A DNA stretch of 64,000 nucleotides from Monilinia fructicola (GCA_008692225.1 VICG01000008.1:1824001-1888000), one strand, 5' to 3'; positions 20,615 to 33,779 are shown, counted from the stretch's first letter. Program-made: numbers and translations. The notes: a model not told the origin generated them from the sequence alone.

Positions 20615-23268
20615 GCCGTCTTGTGAGTGGTAATAGGAAAGAAGTCATAATCTTGTGACTCTTCTGGTGGTAGTTTTGTCGACGTTAATTCGTGGTGTGG
20701 GTCAGCTCTTCTTTATCACACTTGTATTAAATCTCAAATTCCTAGAACGATTGGAATTTCCGCATCATATTACTTTGTCAAGTATTATCCTTTGCCAAGG
20801 ATCCAGCCATACAAGTATACCAATTAATATAAAACTTGTTCTAGCCGATTTTGATAGATATATCCACCTGAGGGGTGGATCCGAAAGCTTTGAATATGAA
20901 AATTTTTGTAAACTTTGAATATGGCACAACCTTCGAAACAGATCCAGTATACTAAAGGAAATCAAAAATCCATTTTTTATATACTGCAAACGGGAATATT
21001 GAAAATCCAAAACCTAAGCAGAGCCAGAGCGTAAAGGGATATTTTCAATAATCTCATTGGACACAAGAGCGACTAATAATTGCTATTGTGATCTCATTCT
21101 TTCTGACGTTGAACCAACGGAGAACAGTGTGGACTTGGTGTAAAGTATTTGAGAGCCTTTGAGAGTTCAAGAAAGAAAGACAGTTTGTTCATGAATGATA
21201 TGAATGCAAGAGCGCGGTTGATTATGAAGACAGTCGATGTATGGTCATTGATTTTCTGACATTTGTCCAATAGCCTCTTCTTCGGACAGCACCTAGTACT
21301 AGAGTTCCATATTTGCGTTTGACCGTTGGAATTGCTTGCATCAAAGTTCGGGCAACATTGGATTATCGGGCGCCGCCCCACGTAGGCTTCGATCAGTCCG
21401 TGGTTGAAATCGGTCTAACTTAAAATCCGGCCGAAGGTTGGACAACCGTGATTCACTGACATCTTTCCGGTCTCATTCTCTTCCGGCGGCAAAATTATGT
21501 AGAAAATGTCCGTTTGGTATCTATCCGACCGAGCAAGACTTTAGGACCTTGAATATGGGCCATCAAAAATGAAGTTATTGCGGAAAATACTTATTCAGGT
21601 TCCGTTTAATACTTTATACGGGGCGAACCATTGACTCGCCGGCTCGCAACTTGATCCCATTATGGGAAAAGAGGTCGGTAGAAGGGTCCATCTCATAAGC
21701 CTCAACCTCCGACGTCTTTCAGCTGCAATTTTGAACCACTATGGTGATTTTCATGTCGAATATACACTGACATATCGAAAGAGCTGAGGAAGCTGTAGGC
21801 TATGGCAGGTCGAATGCAATATGTGTACATGTAAGCGTGAGAGCACTGGAAAGGCCTCCTTTAATGAAAAATCTCTTGACCTGGTCAGAATTAGAGGCAA
21901 GGAGAACTTAGCGTAGGACGGGAAAAGATCCAGACAGAGAAAATCCCCTCCTTTCCTTTTATCCTTCTTGAGGCCCTACCAACTTTATAGTCTCAAGGAT
22001 GTTTTCTCGAACTGCCGGCCTTTCGGGCTGCAACATCGAATTTAGGTGCCTCATCTCCTTTGCACCTGCCTATCGACCAAGTTCAGCAATCATTCACTGA
22101 CTCCTCTAAATCCAACGGAGTACTACTCAATTGTTGCTCTATGATTAGGTGGTTGAGGTAATCAGAGAAGATGATCTTCATTCGATCCTTCAATGTAGTA
22201 TGAATATGATCAAGAGCACTTCTATTGACTAGATTGTTGCGTGACGATATATTCCAAATCCTCGCGACACCGATGAGGATTGGCGACCATGAAAGCTCAG
22301 ATACAAGGACACAGTCGAAGCAGATAAGAGAGAAGATGACGAGAGTATATTGAGCGATGAAAAATCGAAGGGCAGGTAAAGGGTACAAGGTCGCACGAGA
22401 CAAAAAGACCAAGACGTGGATGGAAATATATTAGAAAATTAGACGGGAGGACCGGATGATTGAGCTGGCGAGCGGAACAGGTGATTTCAATCGTTGTGAC
22501 AAACAATGGATTGTTGAACGATAGGATAACCTTGGAAGCTTAAGGTGGATGAGACTCATGAGAGAGATAAATTGAATACGAAGAACGAACCTGGAAGTAA
22601 AGGTTGATCATTGAACCAACTGTTGAACGTTGGGAAACAATTGGACCATTACATAACCTACCCTGTATATAACTCAATGTAACTTGATATAATTCTATTA
22701 ATAATCGAATTGAATATCGCCGTCGCCTTGCGTTCAGTCGATGCTATATTTGCAGACAGATGCCGGATGCCGGATGCCGTTGTGAGTGGCAGTGAGACGG
22801 AATGATTTGCAGTGACATTCAATTCCATGCAATGCAGACGAGTGTTTCTTCCGTCTCCTGAAATGTTTTTATCCAATGATAAGTCTGCCCTTTCAAATCA
22901 GCCAAATGGCAAAAGAAATGCAGTGTTTCTCGTCCCCTGAGACAGTGGGTTGAGACGCTTTCTTACAGGTTGATTGATATGTATGGTGGTACTCCGTATG
23001 TGATATGTAACTTGGATCACGGCGGCTGGAAGAATTTGACACCTCGGCGGCAAAGAAGAGCCCTGGAGGAAGGGAAAAGAAGAGAACGACAACAAATGAA
23101 TGCTGCTCACTCATCTTCACTAAATGTATATCAAAAAGGCTGAGAAGAAAGATTGAGAAAGGTCATCCTTCGTCTCTCACTTATTACTGTATCATCTCTT
23201 TTCCCAAGAAAATTGAATAATAACGTTACCGATCGGTCGCGACAACTTCAACCTTATACGAATTAATT
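20615..23268. other. intergenic region
   Basis: No gene supported. Open frames on either strand start at non-ATG codons or lack family character. Contains TACTCCGTA at 22990-22998. The last few hundred bases are upstream sequence of the DOMON/b561 gene. Confidence 0.55.
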
Positions 23269-24983
23269 ATGGTTCGCATGATTTGGGGAATGGGAGCAGG
23301 AGTGGGTGCGTACCCTTGAAAACGAACACCCCCAGAAAAATGATGACACTGACAGCTTATCAAAAAAAAAAGTATCGCTAGCTTTCTCAATAGTAAATGC
23401 CATATCGACAACAGCGACGGCGACGGCAACAAAAACGGCAACATCAACATCAACATCGGCGTCAACATCGGCAGCGGCAGCTTTCATCGCAAATGATACG
23501 AGCGTCAAATTTGCTCTCAATATACCCAATGAAAATCCAAATAATGATTTATATTTCAGTATATCAGGTCCTAGCAGTTGTTCCTGGATCGTAAGTATAA
23601 AAATATAAACTAGAAATTCAATCTATCAATCAATTCATTTCTAATCTCACAATCAGGCTGTTGGAATGGGATCCGATAAAATGAAGAATTCCCTCATGTT
23701 TATGATATATTGCCGATGCCACTGGAAACAACATAACACTCAGTCCTCGAATTGCCTCGGATCAATCTGAACCATCGCATGCAAAGGATATCGTGGTTGA
23801 CAGGCTGACTGGCACGGGGATTTCCAACGATACTTTCACGTGGCATGGGAGATGTCTTAATTGTACCTCATGGCAAGGAGGATCTCTAGGCTCTACAGCA
23901 AACAAGAAGGCAAATTTCATATGGGCGAATGGCCCACCGATAACTCTCAAATCCGATTCGTTGCATGCTGATATCAAACGACATTCTTCCTATGGAGTCT
24001 TTACGATGGATTTATCGAGAGCCATTGGTACAGCTGGTGTACCTGCTATCCCTACGTCAAATTCCGAAGGTACTATCCAGGTTTCTGAGACAGTGGATAA
24101 TAATTTCTCGTCAGCGGCTCATGCTGTTTTGATGGTCTTGGTTTTTGTCGGGCTCTTGCCATTGGGGATTGTCATTTTGAGGTTCTTGAATAGTCCAAGA
24201 TGGCATGCTGTCAATCAAACTATATCTCTCGGAATTGCTCTTGTAGGCGTCGGATTGGGTGCTCAACTGGGCACACTTTATAACCGGGTATGTTGTTTTC
24301 TTGAACCCTTAGCATCATCCATCCTCTAACATCAGTTGCAGACAAAAGGGTTCAAGTCCGGACATCAGATCATCGGTGTCATTGTCGTGATAGCCATGCT
24401 CAGTCAATGGGTTCTCGGATTTCTTCACCACCGCCTGTACAAACAAACATCCACCACCACCAAATTCGCCCCTATTCACGTTTGGCTTGGCCGTGTTGTG
24501 ATCCCAGCCGGTATCATAAATGGATTCATGTAAGTCCTCACCCAATCCCGGCTCGAACAGCCCAAGCGCCAATCCTAACACAAACCCAGCGGTTTCCCCC
24601 TCGCCCTAAACCCCAAACTTAACTGGGCCCTTCTAGCCTGCACGCTCCTCGTCATAATAATCTTCACTCCGCTACTTTTCTGGGGCTGGAAACGTCGACA
24701 GGCAAAGGAGATCGAAGGAATTACAGGCCAAACAGAGGGCTATGATGCAGAGCCATGGAGATCCCCCCAGGCACAATATGACATTGGTCTCAACCAAATG
24801 AACATGAACATGCACATGAACACGAACATGCACACGAACACAAATATGAACATGAGCACCAACCTCGGAGGCCCTCCGCCTTATCATGCGGGTGGACAGC
24901 AGATGCCACAACAACAGCAACAGTGGATGCCGAGCCAATCATCGCATAGTTATCCCGCGCAGCAGGGCACACAGTTCGTTTGA
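23269..24983 (+). CDS. DOMON-cytochrome b561 membrane protein (apparent +1 frameshift)
   Basis: Exons: an uncertain first exon (ATG at 23269 is the only clear upstream candidate), coding to 23590, then 23657-24287, 24342-24529 and 24590-24983. Introns 23591-23656, 24288-24341 and 24530-24589 have good GT/AG signals. The N-terminal half reads as a heme-binding DOMON domain (SCSWI-AVGMGSDKM start, MKNSLMFMIY). Five transmembrane helices of cytochrome b561 type follow, with His residues in AAHAVLM, SGHQIIG, FLHHRLY and IHVWLG as likely heme ligands. Such proteins pass electrons across membranes. The frame breaks at 23711: one extra T after MFMIY; reading on one base later gives ADATGNNITLSPR, as the family expects. 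The cytosolic tail is Met/Asn/His-rich, then Gln/Pro-rich. The start is unsettled because a run of ten A (23362-23371) lies in the N-terminal coding region. Confidence 0.8.
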
Positions 24984-25581
24984 GATCCAGGGCGGTGATG
25001 CGGAGAGTTTTGACGTTTTCCAAGGGATGGTTCAAGTTCCAGGTTTGGCAAAGGGGCGGTCTGTTTTGGGCTATCAAGGATGGGAAATGGGATATAGATC
25101 TTCGGACGGTGGGTTCGGATGGATTATGAATGGGCAAAGGAGATCAAATTTCGTTCCTGAAATATGGCTAAGGATTGGTATCAAGGAAGGTCAATGGTGC
25201 GTACTGGTGGCGTTTGGTCTGGGGTCCCCATTGGATTGAGGAAAATGGGGTGATGGCAGTGTTGTGTGGCCCGGTCGCTAGCCAAGATGAGATTTGGCGG
25301 GAATTTCACGTTAATACCACTATGTCTAGTCTCGGTATCAAAAATCAAGCTACACATTATTCGGAACAGCTACATTCCTTGAACCCACCACAGTATATCG
25401 GATATTCGGATTATATACATCATCATACTATCCTAATCATCGATATGCAACTGCCAAAAGTAATACTCCAAATTCTAATATCTATTTACTCCCCTATATC
25501 ACCAAATTCGTTCGCGCTCTCCCTCTCCCCCTCATTTCAACACACTGAACGCCAAAATCTCAAGCATCAAACCCCAACTCC
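24984..25581. other. intergenic region between convergent genes
   Basis: 3' flanks of the DOMON/b561 and MFS genes. I see no gene, RNA or notable repeat. Confidence 0.6.
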
Positions 25582-27696
25582 CTATTCCTCCTCAACGCCT
25601 CTTCCTCCGCCTCTTTCATCACCCTCCAACCAAACCTCGTGACCATCTCCCTCCCTCACAAAATTGCTCGCAAAAACCGTGACCCCTGCCATCCCAGCCA
25701 ATACCCAAAAAGCCAACCCGACATATCCCCCACTGAGCCCAGCTCCATAAAGATACCCACCTATAGCCGGGCCGATCGTTCTCGCCGCACTACTGGCCGT
25801 TTGTCCGATACCGTGGATGGTTCCTAGTACAGAGGGATGAGGCGAACAATTGTTGATCAGGATTGTGGTGGCTGGGCCGGCGAATGTACGCGCGATGGTT
25901 TGGATGAGGAGGACGCAGGTGAGGGAGATCCAGATCAGGGGGCCTGTCTTTTGGGATGGGGGAGGGGAGAGAGAGGGGATGAGTGAAAGGAATGGGGCGA
26001 GGGTGTAGGCGATTGGGAAGCCGTAGAGGAAGATTCGCCAGCTGCGGATGGTACCGAGACGAGTGTTTACTAGAGGGTATAGGAATAGTTGCATGGTTAT
26101 ACCGATTATGCCTAGAATTGACATGGCGAGACCAACATCTCGAGGCGGAAGACCAATGCCGCCTGTGAATTTGAGAGGAGGTTGTGGGGTGTAGTCTGTG
26201 GGGAGGGATTTGGAAGGGTGGGTGGGGTTGTAGACATCGGTGCTGAGGAACGAGTACCAGATATTGTTGAATGTTCCCATTGAAAATGCGAGCAATGCGT
26301 GGGATATTAGAGTGCATATGACATTATATGTGAATATTTGACGGAATGGCAGTCGATTCTTGTATCTTGGAGCAACGCGTTTAGGTGGTTTAGCGGTTGT
26401 AGGCGTCTGCTCAACAATGGTAGATGGGTCGGTGCTTGGAATAGTAGTATATTCATGCTTGCTAGAGTTGCCCCTTACCAAGCGGCAGAAGAAGTTTTTG
26501 ACTGCACGGCCAGCTTTAATGCCCCAATCTTCCTTGTGAGCGTACATCTCGTGAGTCTGTACGGATCAGCGAAAATGTACCTTGAATAGACAAGATAATC
26601 AAGAGACTTACTTCTTCTAAAGCAAAGACAACCGCAAGACAGGCTGAGGCTAGGAATGCAGCACTAAGTAGGTTTGGAGGAGCATATGGATACTTTTTTT
26701 AGCCATTTGATACCACCAAACAAACCAGGATAATTTCCTGCTGGGTCAGCTAGAAGACCTCCTAAGATTGGCCCGATTATGGTTCCAATATTCCCGCACA
26801 TGGGTAATATTAAGAAAGCACGACTCTGGTATCTATAAGGAATTATCAGTACTCTTGAATGTTGTCAAAGATGCAACAGATTCTTACTTCTTTTCCCTCA
26901 CAATTTCGCTAATCATGGTTCTCATTACACCTACATTTCCATTGAGTGCACCGCCAATCATTCTGAAAACCATTGCTTGCCAAAAGCTTTGTGCAAAACC
27001 AAAGCCTAGACATGAGAAAGCGGTACCACTTAGACCTATCAATAGAACCGTTTTTCTACCTGATCGGTCTGAAAACCTTCCCCATAACATAGCAGTGGTT
27101 AGTTGCGCCATGGCGAAAGAGCCTTGCATAATACCTGCCTGGGATGCAATGACCGAATCAGGCAAAGAAGTGTCAAAGGATTTCAACTGGTAAAACAAAT
27201 AACTCTGATACATGTTAGTAGATTCTCTTGCAGTCTTATGAAATTGGCCTTGAAGGAAACAAAAAGGTATCTCAACCCCGAAAGAGATTTTAGGACTTAC
27301 TCTCAAACTAGTCTGTACAAGGGGTTCGGATAACCTCGCGCAGGTAAGAATAATCAACTGTCTTTTATGCGGCAAGCTACTCCAACTTACGGGACCATTC
27401 TTCTCCCGTTTTGCATTAACGGGTATCTCGATTTGTAAATCTTCATTGTTTTCTTCTTCTATGACAGATTCCCGGCGTTGTAAAGGTTGGATTGCGTTTG
27501 CTTGCTCTCCTGTTTTATTCGGTATACCTGCAGTAGTAATATTTTGCGGCACGGTACCATAAGAACTTCCATCACTGCTGGTGTTTATGGCCGTCTCTTC
27601 ATTGGGCTCTCCTTCTGTTGTTGTCTTTCTTCCGCTCCGGGGTTGATTTGACGATATGTCTGATTTGTTTGTCTTTTTAGAACTATTGCCAGACAT
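25582..27696 (-). CDS. major facilitator superfamily transporter (DHA1/ZIFL-like), one +1 frameshift
   Basis: Exons 27696-27301, 27204-26888, 26832-26612 and 26556-25582; introns 96, 55 and 55 bp. The start is the ATG of MSGNSSKK at 27696; the frame extends upstream only to a TTG. A long hydrophilic N-terminus precedes twelve predicted helices with the MFS motif A region GRFSDRSGRK and a helix-5 region GPILGGLLADP, then ALEETHE before the central loop. The second half carries GQTASSAARTIGPAIGGYL. It resembles the fungal YCR023C/zinc-induced-facilitator-like group, so proton-coupled export or vacuolar transport of small molecules is plausible; the substrate is unknown. Exon 3 needs one A removed from the seven-A run (plus strand T run 26694-26700) to read IKWLKKYPYAPPNLLS and to keep phase. 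Confidence 0.88.
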
Positions 27697-29135
27697 TTTG
27701 ACGTCGAGACAGATCAAGAGAGTGATACAAGCAATGCGCCAAGGGTTCGGCGCAACTAAAGGGTGCGTCTAGACTTTTATAAAATACTCCAAAAGATTTG
27801 AGAGAGGTCGAGACCAACAACAACAGCAACAACTAACCCAACCTAACTGCAGCTCAAGTCAACTCCAACCCAAAAAAAGGAAGGACTAGAGTATTATTTA
27901 TCACAAATGGTTGACCGCAAGATGGTCAAAGCCTGGAGACCTTCAAATATACGGAGTAGAGATTCGCGTCATATTCCCGAATCGAATATTCCACCACGGC
28001 TTATATCATTGGTCAATTGCGACATAGCGTTATTTGGGGCTCTACCAAAAGCCTGCCATTGAGAAAATCCTTGTCACCCGACTTACCCAGCCACACACTG
28101 TCCTGGATGCGAAAATGGGAATTCTTTGTACGGCATTTCTTTGCCGATGAGGTGGAATTATTTGCCATCGAGAGATATGTCAAGGATTTCCAACGATAGA
28201 CTTTGAGTCGTATATTTCAAAAGTGCGGAATTAATTGAGCAATTGAGGAGGCATGGCTGCGGGAGGCGCAAGCAGTATAGCTGACAGAGAGGATTCAACA
28301 TCGATATCGTCATTGTCACAGCAAATGTGCATGTGAATGTGAATGTGAATGAGAAGGTGAAGGTGAATGAATGAATCCATAGCTAGCTAGCTATAGTTCT
28401 AAGTTAATGCTCAAAACAATTCACGCACGTGAACATGTGAATTCTCAATCTGTCACGTTTGTGAAAAGTCTCACAGTGGCAGTTGATGACTTTGAACCTG
28501 ATAACTGCTCCTTCCCGAGCAGCTTTCGAGAATCGCATTCCAATAGCATTGTGTTTGGTGCGTCGTTGAATCTCAAGTTTGGACATTTGTTTCGTCTTTT
28601 CATAATATTCCTGTCGCCTTGTCGTCAATAAGATAATATGGGTGACCTGAAGAGAAGAACGTGGTAGGCAAACAAAAGAATCTGGGAAGTCGAACGCCCT
28701 CATGATCAGTGTCCAAGGTTGACCATACTTCCTTAAAACGATGATTTATCATTTCAAATGTTCCTGCCATTAATGATTGACATGTATCTTTTCTATGAGG
28801 GATTGTAGATATATATACCTACCTAGGTAAGTATCTAGGTATGTCTATAATCTTCGTACATGCCTGATCTGCAATTGCTTCAACATTGGGACCGCTACTT
28901 GTCTTGCACCTGCCCTTCGTAAACTCGTGGCATTTCCTTCTACCTCCGGCTCAAGTTACTCTGTTCCAACATCGTAAGTTCCAGGTGCTCTCACCATAAG
29001 TTTAACCATCATTACAGTCGCTCCAGTGTCTGTGATCATCCAGAATTAGTTCAGATAACTGCTTATTGCCCCTTCATCTATTGTGGTAAAATCAAGAAGA
29101 AATCCCCCACAGCTTTCACTTCCGATTTCGCTGTC
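27697..29135. other. divergent intergenic region
   Basis: Promoter DNA between the MFS gene and the Cys-rich gene. Contains TACGGAGTA (27950-27958), TACCTAGGTA (28820-28829) and a GTGAAT-rich stretch (about 28333-28372). A 99-codon ATG frame on the minus strand (28404-28703) has no family character. Confidence 0.6.
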
Positions 29136-30055
29136 ATGATCAATAACAAGCAGCCGATCCGTGTGCATGAAGATAGTGTCGATAATCAGGATCCAACTCA
29201 TGTGGATGAAAATCGTGACTGCAACTGCGGTCGTCCTAGCTCACTTTGTGAAAAAGGGTGTACAACTCAAGCGCCCTGTTCTATATTCTGTACAGGGTGT
29301 CAACACTGTGGTAACTTTCTGAGTGATCCCTTGAGAAAGGAGTCAAGTATATTAGCGGATGGTTTGACGCTGCATCCTACAAAGTCCGAATCGATATCAG
29401 ATGGGCTATTCCAGGTATCATTCAACAAGGAAAGTTTGGACTCTGCTCGCAACGAGGAAAACAGATCGGCCAGAACTACAGATGCCGTCGTTTCAGTGTC
29501 CCAACCACATTATAACCATCAAACTGCAACTTCTAAGCACATTCGATTCCATCCGAGTACCGCTACATCTCCCGTTCGACCAATACTCGAACATTCCCTC
29601 AAAAATGAGAGTCCATTTTCGACTAGCAGCAAAGATCTATACCACTCTCCAACCAGAGATCTCGTCGATCAACAACGAAGTTTGAAGGTGCGCCAGCCGG
29701 TTGTAGAAACCCGCCAACCTTCCCGCCACAGCAAGAGTCCATCTTTGACTGGCAGTCAAGATTCGCTGATACCAGTCTCGGCTGCTAGGACGCCTGTTGG
29801 TCAAAAGCGTGGCAAGAGAGTGTCTCAAGTGGCTGCCCGGACGCATGCCGAGAAACTAAGAGCTGCCTTGGCATGCCCCGTTGATGAACTACCCCAGATT
29901 AAAGCTAAGTCTCATAGAAAGAATCCAATGAAGAAAAAGATGGGATCGCTTTGGAGGAAGATTCAGGTAAGAAGGATTGACCAGATCAATATACGGATTG
30001 GAATGCTAACCCTCTCTTATAGTACAAGTTTGAGAAAACCCTTAGCTACAAGTAA
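29136..30055 (+). CDS. Cys-rich N-terminal, basic C-terminal protein of unknown function
   Basis: Two exons, 29136-29966 and 30023-30055 (56-bp intron, GTAAGA...TATAG with a GCTAAC branch-like site); 287 aa. The tiny last exon encodes ten residues, YKFEKTLSYK. Eight cysteines fall between residues 29 and 58 (29, 31, 38, 42, 48, 52, 55, 58), including FCTGCQHCG, so a zinc- or metal-binding knuckle is possible. The middle is disordered and Ser/Thr/Pro-rich with several SP sites. The last 70 residues are strongly basic (KRGKRVSQVAARTHAEKLR and KKKMGSLWRKIQ) with an amphipathic look. I do not recognise the family. There is no signal peptide, so it is probably intracellular, perhaps nuclear. Confidence 0.75.
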
Positions 30056-30991
30056 TCATCATTTGATCACGAGTAAGGATGATTGGGAGGAGTGAGTTCC
30101 CTCGGCTGCTCCACAAAATACCATTTCAATGCCCAGAGACACACTGCACCTTCCAAATCATACTTTCACAGCCATTTCGTCACAGTCATGATGTTTCTCA
30201 ATGTCCAATATCAACTGACTTTGATCATAGGAAAATGATGGACGAGGCCGGAAAGTGAGAATAGAAGCGTATTGGAGCAATAGAAAACCTAATTATGATT
30301 TGATCCAGCGAATATTTTAGTAGGAATTGTCTGATGAAATTAGATTTGTATATGATATACCCAACCAGCGTTCAAATTTCCAATACTAATGATAGAGCCA
30401 CACATTGAGCTCCTTCAAAATATTGACATGGTACTTGAAGGTTTGCCTGACTATGGTGATCTCTGAAGTAAGCAGAACGGCTGTGATATGCATTTATTGT
30501 TCGATTTCAAATGCATCTTTGGTCCTAGAAGAGCCATACGGACCGCTACTCCAGTGCAATGATCCAGTAACAGATTCACCCGAGGAAGACTCACAGGTTG
30601 GTTGCAAAACATACATGAAAATACAGAAAGTAGTGATGTAGAAAAACCATAGAAAATTCCCGGTTGCGTTTTCGGTGTAAATTCCTTTCCGAATCTATCC
30701 AAGTCTATGAAGATCCTCTCCCCATTTACTGATCCCAAACACCGGCAATGAGACGCTTTCATGTTACTCGAGTATTGTCATTTTCATATACACAATCTCG
30801 GTACCTTCTCCCTTTCATCCGTGTCTGCACCGAATCTATCGAGATCGTTATGATAGTTCTTATGTATCTTGATCTCGTGGTCGACTACATCCAAGCCTCG
30901 AGTATCAATAGTCTTCATCTATTCTGTAGAGTCTTCCGCCATGCCAAAGCCTCGGTCATAAAATCCTTCAGTCCCCTAGCACCATCTCCAG
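30056..30991. other. intergenic region between convergent genes
   Basis: 3' flanks of the Cys-rich gene and PTH2. No gene or notable structure seen. Confidence 0.6.
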
Positions 30992-31784
30992 CTACAACAA
31001 CTTCAACTTCCCAGTAATCTGATCAATAACACTCTTCGGCGCCGGTCCGATTCCCAACACGGTATGACTCCCGCTCGCAATCTGTGTTCTTCCCGCATCC
31101 GCAATCTGCTCGGCTACAACTCCCAAACTAATAGCCTGCGCCTGCAAAAGTTCCAATTCCTCTTCCGACTTCACCTGTAGCGCAACCTTTGCTTGTCCTT
31201 GTCGTTCCCAGCGTCGGAGGATCGGAGAGTTGGGATCCTTTCGGGAGATGGTTTTATAGCAGGCGAGGGTTGCGTGTGAGCATTGTGCGGCAATTTTCCC
31301 TATAAGGAATGGTGGTTAGATCTAGCTGCAGAGGATAGTGCAGATAGGTGAGAATGAAATAAAACCGGACAAAATTAAATAGAACAAAATACACACCCTT
31401 CGTCATTCCCAAATCCGTTCTCACAACCAACACCAACTTGCACTCTTCCCCGGTATCCACAAGTCTCGCGTCGCTCTTCTTCTTCTCAACGCTTTTCGCA
31501 GAACTCCTCTCCATCACTCTCAACCCATCTCGTTTATCGGCCTCCAACCCATTTGCCCAATTGGGTGCATGATCTAATATAGAAGCATCGATGTCCTCTT
31601 CCTCGCTCTCTTCCTCGTCGTCATAATTCGCGATCCCTCGTTCCCTGGCTGGCTTGGGCATGAATGGGATCGGGATCAACCCCAGGCTGGATGCGATTCC
31701 GATCATGTATCCGCTGACGCCGGCGATTATGGCGGTGCCTATTAGCATGGCCGTGGGACTGGGTGGTGCACGCATATCTGCCAT
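30992..31784 (-). CDS. pth2: peptidyl-tRNA hydrolase, Pth2 family
   Basis: Two exons, 31784-31397 and 31299-30992 (97-bp intron, GTGTGT...TATAG); 231 aa. The start is the ATG of MADMRAPP; 36 further upstream codons are open but have no ATG start. An N-terminal hydrophobic segment (about residues 13-34) is followed by an acidic stretch (DDEEESEEED), matching membrane-anchored Pth2/Bit1 proteins of eukaryotes. The catalytic domain starts at CKLVLVVRTDLGMTKGK and continues KIAAQCSHATLACY, with the conserved Lys, the Gln-Cys-Ser-His motif and the C-terminal AGRTQIASGS and LGIGPAP segments. It releases tRNA from stalled peptidyl-tRNA in the cytosol, probably at the mitochondrial outer membrane. 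Confidence 0.95.
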
Positions 31785-33779
31785 GATTCTTCTTTGGTGT
31801 GGAAGCTTCCTGGGCGACTGGAGGGATTGTGGCAGGGAGAAGGTCGGTCGTAGATTCCTAGATGGAAAGTTGTGGTGGAAAGCTGGGTTCACGTAGCTGC
31901 GGGGGGTTAAAGGTACACTGTAGTACTAGATACTGGGTATACGGAGTAGTTCTTCTACCTACCAAAATTATACATTAGATAATCAGGCCTTAGATATAAG
32001 GTTTTACATTTTCTTAGTTCTAGAACAGTCCAGTCCCCTCCGCCCACCAAACCCAAGCCAGCCCAACCTTATTACTGTAAAGTTCAATCAAAATCACAAA
32101 CCAACAGAACGAACCTTGAAAATCTCTGGCAACCTCGCCCGTAACCAAAATAATTTGAAAGCCTCAAAATTCGACACTGCAGCGCACCAATTCCGCCGTG
32201 TTGCCTGGACTTCAGGGCTCAAAAGATGCGATGTGCAACAAAATGAAAATCAATTTCGAGATGCAAGTGCCCGGGATTATTCATGCATGGAGGCCAGGAA
32301 TCTGATTTTCAAGGCTGCAATAACTCGATTCTCTGCCATTGTTTGCTTCTGTGTATAGAAGTAATCTTATATCTTGTATGTGCGTGTCTGGAGAACTACA
32401 AAGCCAGACGGGTTTGACATGCGCCAGTTTCTCAATCCTCCTCTGTCGTCGGTATCGATGCCAATATCAATCCTCTATCGGATATCTGAGGGCATAAGGT
32501 TACTGGCAGCGCAATGCTCATGCGTGGATTCTATATCACTCTTTCAGTATCCTATTCCTGGGTCTTCCTTAAACCTCCATTGTCAGCATGAGTAATGCTG
32601 TCATGTTGCCCAAAATGATTTTGCGATCGTCTCAATCCACGCCCAGTTTTCGGAATAATCTATGCACTCTTACTCTGATGATTATCCATATCTACACAGC
32701 TCAATTGATCAGGAACTAGCCTCATTTTCGAGGCGGGAAAGCAATTGATAGCTGGAGCTAATACGCATCGAAATAAGAGGTGCTTCATTAGATGAACTAG
32801 ATTCGGATACTGATACCATATGCGAGATAAGGGCAACCTCAGTCCCTATATCCATCTTGGATATTGTATTCGGGCATTCCGTCAGACAAGTGTGGTCTTG
32901 GTGCATTCAAGCCCCAATGCAATGATGGCTACACGGATGTGTAGCGTAGTATTGTGTTTAATTCTTCAATTTCTTCTTCCGGTTTCATCAACCAGGCTGG
33001 ATAGTTCATCTTGTTTTCTTGGATTTGTCCTCTTTATTCTAATGGTGACTTTTGATTCATCTTGACCAAGAAAGTTCTTCAGTGCCATCACTATCTTTGA
33101 ACACTTTTTGTTATCCCTCATCATTTCATGGTACAAAGGTGGATCAGGGTTCTTTTGGATGACTTCTTTCTATTCAAGAGGTGGTTCCTGCAGACAACAA
33201 AATTCAAGCTTGTGAGTGGTCGGATGGAATGTATTGAGGTGTTCCATATTCCAAATGTACATTCTACCTTGTGAGCACAGCTAGAGGTTTCCATCTTTCA
33301 ATATTAGATGATATAGTATGGATGTCCCGCTCAATATCAGCAATCATCATATTTAGTCTCAAATTAATGAGACAACATGGTCACGTTTATTGTCTTGCCT
33401 GAGAAGTAGTGACCTGGTCTCTCTCTCTCTTTTTTCTTTGCAATATAAAAACCTTGTGTGATTGATATAGATGACTTGCTTTCAGGATGTTATGATCTAG
33501 GTGTGAGCAATAAGCGGGAATAGTTCCTAACAAAGCATCTAGAGTATATATTCAAAGCAGTTTCTCCAATGAATCTATCATGGCTCAAGAACATTCCATA
33601 CATCGTTTCGATCAAATAGATGCAGTTGGACTTAGATATTTTACTAGATTGTCATTCAATAGGTAGGGACATTACAGGGCCGGGAGTAATTAATCTCCAA
33701 CTAATTAATTGACTGGGAAGATTTCTAGGCATACACCTAACTTTGTTCACTAGTCCCCTTATTGAATCCTGAAGTGGAA
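31785..33779. other. divergent intergenic region, PTH2 / RID
   Basis: No supported gene. Contains TACGGAGTA at 31940-31948 and a short CT-rich run near 33418-33432. Frames on both strands are short or begin at non-ATG codons. Confidence 0.6.

Noticed and set aside
28404..28703. 99-codon ATG frame on the minus strand
   Set aside because: No domain, no conserved motif and no splice structure; could be chance in a 1.4-kb divergent promoter region.
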